Shown: in pieces, positions 59,195-64,000 of the stretch
How positions within the stretch are numbered: position 1 is the first letter of the stretch
Layout: each line of letters opens with the position of its first letter
Assembly (NCBI RefSeq): GCF_017168195.1
Contig: NZ_JADNYL010000001.1
Location: 434,001-498,000 of the forward strand
Reading direction: 5' to 3'
Length of the DNA: 64,000 nucleotides
Origin: Thalassotalea sp. G2M2-11
GTDB lineage: Bacteria; Pseudomonadota; Gammaproteobacteria; Enterobacterales; Alteromonadaceae
Notes under the pieces: generated by a model
The model's database searches: none
Seen by the model: only the letters and a program-made list of their open reading frames with translations
What the model was told of the DNA's origin: nothing
Made by a program: the position numbers and the translations under genes

Positions 59195-59458
59195 TTATTC
59201 ACCCTTTGAGTTTTCGAGTATTAATTTACTAACAGAGTAGCAGGTCCCTAACGAGTTAACTTTGTCTTCAATTTCGCCCTCCAAGGGCATTAAATCAGGT
59301 TCACCGTCAGCATCAACACCATCTAACGTTATCCAAGATAATTCTGGTGCTATTAATCGACCATGTACTAAAAGAAACTCTAGACCATTAACCTCGTGAA
59401 TTACTGCGTTGTCGGGTACAGTTATTTCGCATTCCATTTTAAACTTAAGAGTCTTCAT
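59195..59458 (-). CDS. Small protein coupled to the HNH gene (87 aa)
   Basis: An 87-residue acidic protein with no recognised domain, mostly short beta-like segments (FKMECEITVPDNAVIHEVNG and ELSWITLDGVD). Its stop touches the HNH start with no gap, so the two are translated together. The pairing suggests a partner or inhibitor of the nuclease, but this is only inferred from position. It starts at ATG 59458, preceded by a ribosome binding site (AAGGACAA). Confidence 0.6.
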   Translation of the reverse strand: MKTLKFKMECEITVPDNAVIHEVNGLEFLLVHGRLIAPELSWITLDGVDADGEPDLMPLEGEIEDKVNSLGTCYSVSKLILENSKGE

Positions 59459-59571
59459 TTTGTCCTTACTTATAGTTACCTAACATTCTTGAAAATACTA
59501 ATCAGCAATAAGCTAAAGTTTTTTATATTTTAAAACAAGGCCATGCTAAAGGTTTTAGTTACGACCGTACT

Positions 59572-60525
59572 CTAGTCCTCCCCGAAAAGCTCTAGGAAGT
59601 CCTCGTCTGGTTTATCATTAAGCTTATCTTTTAGCCTACCAATTAATGCGTAAGCGGCTTTTAGGGCCACCTTTTCGTCATAGCCTTTAGCGGTCGCAGC
59701 GAAGTCTGTCAAGGCTTCTCGCTCCTTGCTTTGGCGTCGTTCTTCTTCTCGCTCCCTTTTAGCTAATAGCTCCGTTACGTCTCCAGTCTCTACGACCGAC
59801 TTCCAGCCGACTACGGTCTCCTTTAGGGGGTAGCCCTTGGAGTCATATCGGGGGTTAATTAAGTCTACCGTGGGGGCTCTTAAATGCTCTCTAAGGGCGG
59901 CTATAACTTGCTCCGGGGGGAGTCCTTCGAGTTGAGCCTCCTCTCGGGCAAACTTAGCGGCATTCTTATATTCAGCTATGGTCGTGCGTCCGAAAGAGTG
60001 AGAAAACATTTTATACAATTGGTCGATAGACTTGTCCATAAGGAGGCCGTTAAGCATGAGGCGGAAGACGTGGGCCTTCTTTTCGTCCTGCGTTAAGAGT
60101 AACGGGTGCTTTTCGTTTGCCTCGTAAGCGGCGAGCATTAGGTCCGCCATAGTTTCGCCCTCTAGCTCCTCGATAGGGACGCGGGTCTCTAAGCCGTACT
60201 TTTTGACAATGGCCTTGTAACGTTGGTAACCGTCCACCAGCGCATAAGAGACGCCTTTAAGTTTCTTCTCGTAAGCCGTCGGTAGGTCTCTGGGGATCTT
60301 AGCGACTTTAAGCCGTTCTATGTTTGCTCCTATCGAAAACCCTTGAGGCGTTACCCTAGCCTTAAGAGCAGCCTCGCTGGTTAAAGCTTGTCGGTGGTCG
60401 TCTGTGAGTTTATCTAGGACCTTTTGTCGACCCTTTGAGCCTTTCCCTAGAGGACCGCGAGGAGTTATCTCGTCAATTAGTAAGATTTCCTTAAGGGGGA
60501 CTTTGCGGGAGTTACCTCTAGGCAT
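59572..60525 (-). CDS. ParB-like nuclease-domain protein
   Basis: A 317-residue cytoplasmic protein. The N-terminal region (about residues 8-110) has VPLKEILLID, and the conserved DGYQRYKA near residue 98 that corresponds to the ParB/Srx-type binding motif. A helical middle part with TQDEKKAHVFRLMLNGL and TTIAEYKNAAKFAREEA resembles a ParB HTH region. It has a charged C-terminus. Such proteins serve plasmid or island partition or act as regulators; no parA gene is present. GC content is clearly higher than in the core genome (31 of 60 in one counted line), which points to acquisition from another source. Confidence 0.65.
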   Translation of the reverse strand: MPRGNSRKVPLKEILLIDEITPRGPLGKGSKGRQKVLDKLTDDHRQALTSEAALKARVTPQGFSIGANIERLKVAKIPRDLPTAYEKKLKGVSYALVDGYQRYKAIVKKYGLETRVPIEELEGETMADLMLAAYEANEKHPLLLTQDEKKAHVFRLMLNGLLMDKSIDQLYKMFSHSFGRTTIAEYKNAAKFAREEAQLEGLPPEQVIAALREHLRAPTVDLINPRYDSKGYPLKETVVGWKSVVETGDVTELLAKREREEERRQSKEREALTDFAATAKGYDEKVALKAAYALIGRLKDKLNDKPDEDFLELFGED

Positions 60526-60671
60526 TAAGTTTTTCCGTAATTAATTAAAATTAAAATTGTAACGACAAGAACGTCATAAAGCCAGCAACAGCGAGGTCTA
60601 AGAGGTTTTTTAGGTCAACCTTAAGGACGTTCGATAAGGTATTTAAAAATCCGGATAAGTGTATCGAACAA

Positions 60672-61040
60672 CTATTTTTTGTTCTTACGGTGCTTTGCTA
60701 AAAGTATGCAGCCCAAGGCCATTACAATGCCATTGTAGTAAAACGTTTGGTTCCATAAGCTCGCGAAGACGCTAGTTAGGCCAATTAATGCCCCCAATAA
60801 GTAAAGAGACGTCGATGAGAAGATCCCTAGCCCTTTTTGGCCCCTACCAAATAACAACCTAATAGACAGCAACAGCAATAAGACTCCGGCGGGTATCCCT
60901 ATGACCTTCGCGGGGAAGTCATTTGACATAAAAACCAATATCAGGACACCTATAGAAACGAGCAAAGATATCCAACCCCAAAACCTTGCAGTTCGGGTCG
61001 ACGTTTTTTCAATCAGTCGTTCAGGATCGGGAATAAACAT
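60672..61040 (-). CDS. Four-helix membrane protein of unknown function
   Basis: A 122-residue protein with four predicted membrane helices: FWGWISLLVSIGVLILVFM, VIGIPAGVLLLLLSIRLLF, SLYLLGALIGLTSVFASLW and YYNGIVMALGCILLA. Short basic ends (KHRKNKK) suggest cytoplasmic termini. I do not recognise it. It lies 30 bases after the serine recombinase stop and before the ParB-like gene, all in one direction. A small membrane protein inside an island may be a defence or immunity component, but there is no direct evidence. Confidence 0.55.
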   Translation of the reverse strand: MFIPDPERLIEKTSTRTARFWGWISLLVSIGVLILVFMSNDFPAKVIGIPAGVLLLLLSIRLLFGRGQKGLGIFSSTSLYLLGALIGLTSVFASLWNQTFYYNGIVMALGCILLAKHRKNKK

Positions 61041-61070
61041 CAGTGAGTTCTTTTCTTCTCGTGCTTGCTG

Positions 61071-61631
61071 CTATCTTAACGTTTTTATGATTTTAAACAC
61101 AGTCGTCTTGCCGATTCCCGTCTCTCTGATTATCTGTGCGGGCTTAACGCCTTCTAAGTAAAGCTTTCTAACTTGCTTCTTCTTCTCCTCGGACACTGGC
61201 GCTCGGCCCTTATAGACGCCCTTCTCTTTGGCCTTGGCGATACCTTCTAGCTGACGTTCTTTACGAAGGTTGGTCTCGAACTCAGCGAAAACCCCGAGCA
61301 TATCGAGGAAAGCCTTCCCGGCGGCGCTCTTTGTGTCGATTGGTTGTTCCGTTGCTTCGAGGTGAACTCCTCGGACTTTTAGGTCGTGGACTATGTCTTG
61401 TAAATCTTTAAGTGAGCGAGCTAGACGGTCTATTCTGGTCACGACAAGAGTGTCGCCTTCGCGTAACACTTCGAGGACTAAGGACAACTCGGAGCGGCCT
61501 TCTCGGGTTATTCCGGACGCCTTCTCCTCGAATATACGGTTGCATTTAGCCGCCTCTAGAGCTTCTCGTTGAATGCTGGTGGATTGGTCTAGTGTCGATA
61601 CTCGGGCGTAACCGTAACGGTGTGCAGTCAT
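61071..61631 (-). CDS. Serine recombinase (resolvase/invertase family)
   Basis: A 186-residue recombinase. The catalytic domain starts RYGYARVST with nucleophile Ser12, and includes the Arg motif VTRIDRLARSLKDL (about residues 64-77) and FAEFETNLRKERQ. The C-terminal HTH is EGVKPAQIIRETGIGKTTVFK (core AQIIRETGIGKTTV). It is the size of Tn3-type resolvases and DNA invertases. A 18-20 bp inverted repeat lies 14 to 95 bases upstream and may be its recombination site or operator. There is no transposase gene in the window to pair with it. Start ATG 61631. Confidence 0.88.
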   Translation of the reverse strand: MTAHRYGYARVSTLDQSTSIQREALEAAKCNRIFEEKASGITREGRSELSLVLEVLREGDTLVVTRIDRLARSLKDLQDIVHDLKVRGVHLEATEQPIDTKSAAGKAFLDMLGVFAEFETNLRKERQLEGIAKAKEKGVYKGRAPVSEEKKKQVRKLYLEGVKPAQIIRETGIGKTTVFKIIKTLR

Positions 61632-61644
61632 TAGGGGACCTTAT

Positions 61645-61726
61645 CAAAATAGTTCGTTTAGAGTCTAAAGGTCAGCATCCTATGATGGAGTTCATGGAGA
61701 TGCAAGTCTAAACGAACTTTATTTTG
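61645..61726. repeat. Inverted repeat upstream of the serine recombinase, candidate res site
   Basis: Left arm CAAAATAGTTCGTTTAGA (61645-61662) and right arm 61707-61726, which is the reverse complement except for a 2-base insertion. The spacer is 44 bases. GGTTCG elements at 61726 and 61738 continue the pattern to the right. The gap 61632-61773 has no gene, so the repeat is the main feature in it. Confidence 0.6.
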
Positions 61727-61773
61727 GTTCGGCCTAATGGTTCGTTACGGCTATAGTCAAAAAGAACTCTTCT

Positions 61774-62571
61774 TTAATAGTAATCTTTTTCGTATAAATG
61801 TTTAGCTGCATCGGCGTCCTCTAGCATTTTGTATGTATGCTCATTATGTTCGCTCAACGATTTAAGTGTTTCATAATTCCATTTTATTTCTTCACCGCTC
61901 ATTGAGCTTTCGAGGAATTGAGGCGCAATATCATCCTTACAAAATTGATTTAGAGGTTCACTTAATGTAGCTATACGCTGCCACTCTCTATAAAAGAGGT
62001 TTGCGACTTTCGGGTCATTAATAAATATAACGTTTTCTCTTGAGTAAGGTGCATTGTCTGAAAAGTTAAAAGAGCCAGTAACAATCTTTTCAGCACTAAT
62101 TGTTCCATCATTATCGTAGTTACAAAATACTAAAAACTTTTGATGTGATAGAGGATATCGTTTTCTTGTTTCATTATCGTCGCCAACTTCTTCATACGGC
62201 TCTGTTGATAAACCAAAAAGTCTAATAGGGTCTTTATTATTGATTTGTTTTACATCTGGAGATGTTAACAGGTATAAATCGCCAAAAGTGGAAGGGTCAA
62301 ATTTAAAAGCTGTTAAGTTAGAACTCGAATCCTTTAAGAATCTCTGTTTTTTGAGAGAACTTTTCTTATCGACGATAATGCACACTTCCTTTTCATTTGA
62401 GGATAAAGCTTCAATAATTTTTTCATTTGAAAGAGTCAGGGTGCAGCCAACGATTAAATTATGTTTCTCTATTTCTTTACAGACTTCTAGTTCTATATTG
62501 TCGAATACTACTTTTAGTAAAGAGTCTTCATACGAAGAATTACTATCATCAAAAAGGCTATTAATGTTCAT
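61774..62571 (-). CDS. PLD-like (HKD-type) protein, coupled to the channel gene
   Basis: A 265-residue protein of the phospholipase D/nuclease superfamily. The catalytic pattern is SHQKFLVFC (His143 and Lys145), then TGSFNFS (166-171) and SREN (177-180), as in PLDc_2 domain nucleases. The Asp normally found five residues after the Lys is Cys150, so activity is uncertain; Asp152 or Asp154 could substitute. One HKD suggests action as a dimer. Its ATG is 2 bases after the stop of the channel gene and its ribosome binding site (AGGAG) lies inside that gene, so they are co-translated. No signal peptide or membrane segment is seen. Confidence 0.7.
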   Translation of the reverse strand: MNINSLFDDSNSSYEDSLLKVVFDNIELEVCKEIEKHNLIVGCTLTLSNEKIIEALSSNEKEVCIIVDKKSSLKKQRFLKDSSSNLTAFKFDPSTFGDLYLLTSPDVKQINNKDPIRLFGLSTEPYEEVGDDNETRKRYPLSHQKFLVFCNYDNDGTISAEKIVTGSFNFSDNAPYSRENVIFINDPKVANLFYREWQRIATLSEPLNQFCKDDIAPQFLESSMSGEEIKWNYETLKSLSEHNEHTYKMLEDADAAKHLYEKDYY

Positions 62572-62573
62572 CG

Positions 62574-63785
62574 TTAGCTCCTGCTTGCGACTTTGTTAGC
62601 GAGAATAGAAATTAGTAAACCGAGCATAACAAAGCCGATGATTACTTCTAAAATTACGACTCCCATCGCCAAAGAGTTGATAGGCGTTATGTCGCCAAAC
62701 CCCAATGTTGTAAAGGTTACTACCGAATAATAGAAAAATGGGAAGAAATCACCCGCTTTAATAAGTTTAGTAATCTGATCATTAAACGTGAACCCATCAA
62801 CTCCGATATTAAAATAGGCAATGGCAAAAATTAACGCAATTACCAATGACCAAACGGACCACAATCGCATGGAACGTCCGCAGTCGGAGGATATTAACCA
62901 TAGTTTGTACCAGTGAGGATGGGCTGACGAAAACTCTTCGACATAAGCCTCTTCGTTAATTGCTTTTTTAAATCTTTCATTTCCATACGAACCATCTATT
63001 CGACACCCGACATAATTTGACTCTCTTTTACTATTAAAGGCCTCTTTAAGGCGTTTAAAGTAGCCTTGTTGTTTGCCTATCGCTCCCGCCAAGTTAGAGT
63101 TAACGAAGGTCGCCAGTTTAAGCCGTGCTAATGAAAAGTTTGCGGCAGTTAAGTCGGAACCTACAAACTCGGCATTTGACAAAGAGCAGCCCGAAAAGTC
63201 TGCACCGGATAGACTGACTGATTTGAATTTCGCACCTACCGCTGTAGACTCTTTAAAAACAGTTGAAATCATATTGCTATCGCTAAAGTCTGTGCCACTA
63301 AGCTCACTGTAAGAGAGGTCATGTTGTTGAAGGAAGTTGTGAGTTAAATCGCAACGGATAAAAGTAACACCGTTTAACTTAGCGGGAGGCTCGAAAAAAC
63401 CACCGAATTTAGCCTTTGTCAGCTTAACTTCCGCGAATTTGGCCTCACTCAAGTCACAGGCGCTAAAGTTCACTTCCGACATATCGCATTTATAAAATAA
63501 TGCATTTTTAAAGAGTGCGCCTCGTAGGTCTGCTTGTCCAAAATTAAGAGCAGTAAAGTGAGACGGGCGATGCTCTTTACTTTCTTGTCCGTTTACGAAA
63601 GCGACTCCTCCCACAGCTTCAAGTCCACCTCCTTTATGGAATTTTACTCTCATACTCTGTGGGGCATGTTCATAATCGCAATCTATAATTTCGTTATTAA
63701 AATCGGCCTGTTGCCCTTCGCTGCCTTCTGAGTTTAGCCAAAGTTGGTGGTTCTTAATTATTAAATCTAATTCTTCCTGAGTCAT
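62574..63785 (-). CDS. Pentapeptide-repeat ion channel protein
   Basis: A 403-residue membrane protein. Residues about 78-240 are pentapeptide repeats (A/S-D/N-L/F-x-x, for example ADLRG, ADFSG, SLSNAEF, DLTAANF) forming a right-handed beta-helix. Two helices (about 306-327 and 371-398) flank a pore loop with selectivity filter TTLGFGDITP (filter GFGD at residues 362-365), the two-TM potassium channel type. NHQLWL near residue 12 begins a segment seen in other pentapeptide proteins. It follows the integrase stop by 10 bases and is coupled to the PLD-like gene. A gated potassium-type channel is inferred. Confidence 0.78.
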   Translation of the reverse strand: MTQEELDLIIKNHQLWLNSEGSEGQQADFNNEIIDCDYEHAPQSMRVKFHKGGGLEAVGGVAFVNGQESKEHRPSHFTALNFGQADLRGALFKNALFYKCDMSEVNFSACDLSEAKFAEVKLTKAKFGGFFEPPAKLNGVTFIRCDLTHNFLQQHDLSYSELSGTDFSDSNMISTVFKESTAVGAKFKSVSLSGADFSGCSLSNAEFVGSDLTAANFSLARLKLATFVNSNLAGAIGKQQGYFKRLKEAFNSKRESNYVGCRIDGSYGNERFKKAINEEAYVEEFSSAHPHWYKLWLISSDCGRSMRLWSVWSLVIALIFAIAYFNIGVDGFTFNDQITKLIKAGDFFPFFYYSVVTFTTLGFGDITPINSLAMGVVILEVIIGFVMLGLLISILANKVASRS

Positions 63786-63795
63786 TTTTAGTCCT

Positions 63796-64000
63796 TTACC
63801 AAATAATCTTTTCGACGCACTTATCGTACGCTTCTTTTAATTGTTTAAGTTCGTAACCTTTCGAGTAGTATCCGTAGGTCATTGTATTGCCTCGTTTATG
63901 GCCGATTATGGCGGCGGCCTTTAATTCCTCGACCTCGGCTTGTTGCATGGCCGTGGCGAACATAACTCGAAATGAGTGGAATGACTTTGCGGAGTCGGTC
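63796..64000 (-). CDS. Tyrosine recombinase/integrase, 3' end only
   Basis: The last 67 codons of a tyrosine recombinase are visible; the gene continues past the window edge. Catalytic residues are seen in FHSFR (the HxxR box), IIGHKRG (the second His) and TYGYYSKG (the nucleophile Tyr). The C-terminus is EKIIW. The frame leads directly into the channel gene after a 10-base gap, so they share a direction and maybe a transcript. It identifies the region as an integrative element. Its attachment site and full domain layout lie outside the window. Confidence 0.85.
   Translation of the reverse strand, partial: TDSAKSFHSFRVMFATAMQQAEVEELKAAAIIGHKRGNTMTYGYYSKGYELKQLKEAYDKCVEKIIW

Noticed and set aside
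61645-61726. Invertible DNA switch controlled by the serine recombinase
   Set aside because: The 44-base spacer is too short for inversion and holds no obvious promoter that would switch a gene.
57370-64000. Prophage
   Set aside because: No capsid, tail, terminase or lysis genes are visible; only recombinases and accessory genes.

Overview
The window looks like a chromosomal segment of a marine gammaproteobacterium of the order Alteromonadales, most likely Colwelliaceae or a close relative such as Colwellia or Thalassotalea. The reasons are the low GC content, the gene orders (nudE-cysQ; yheS/yheV/slyX/fkpA; aroQ-accB-accC; dsbD-cutA next to fxsA-groES-groEL), a type II AroQ, a TonB receptor paired with a TPR-sulfotransferase, and several secreted peptidases. 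The family placement is inference from gene content; no 16S rRNA gene is present.

Positions 1-57370 are ordinary core chromosome. In order they hold: nucleotide clean-up genes nudE-cysQ and a YceI protein; yheU, a short flagellin-like gene, a 42-residue DUF3149 protein whose ribosome binding site lies in a hairpin, and a Sel1-repeat protein with a MITE-like element just upstream; the yheS/yheV/slyX/WD40/fkpA cluster; an S1/P1 nuclease, an FAD oxidoreductase and a membrane-bound XRE regulator; the cysJIH sulfite/PAPS reduction operon; a REC-DUF3369-GGDEF-EAL phosphodiesterase; fadBA; a TonB receptor with a sulfotransferase; topB; ppaC; an S9 peptidase; fbp; a large zinc metalloprotease; a MocR regulator divergent from an EamA exporter and followed by a Bcr/CflA transporter and elbB; aroQ-accBC; a PstS-like/porin-like/GGDEF-EAL three-gene set; dsbD-cutA; and fxsA and groESL, each with a clear sigma-32 promoter.

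From about 57370 to the right edge every gene is on the minus strand and the content changes to a mobile island. It holds an orphan protein, an HNH endonuclease with a small protein directly upstream, a ParB-like protein, a four-helix membrane protein, a serine recombinase with a long inverted repeat just upstream, a PLD-like protein, a pentapeptide-repeat ion channel, and the 3' end of a tyrosine integrase cut by the window edge. There are no phage structural genes. Composition varies inside the island: 52% GC in one counted line of the ParB-like gene, against 37% in groEL.

The most interesting candidate for a new system is the tightly coupled channel plus PLD-like pair at 61774-63785, sitting directly beside the integrase. 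The coupled small protein plus HNH endonuclease at 58001-59458 is a second defence-like module. Both functional readings are inference.
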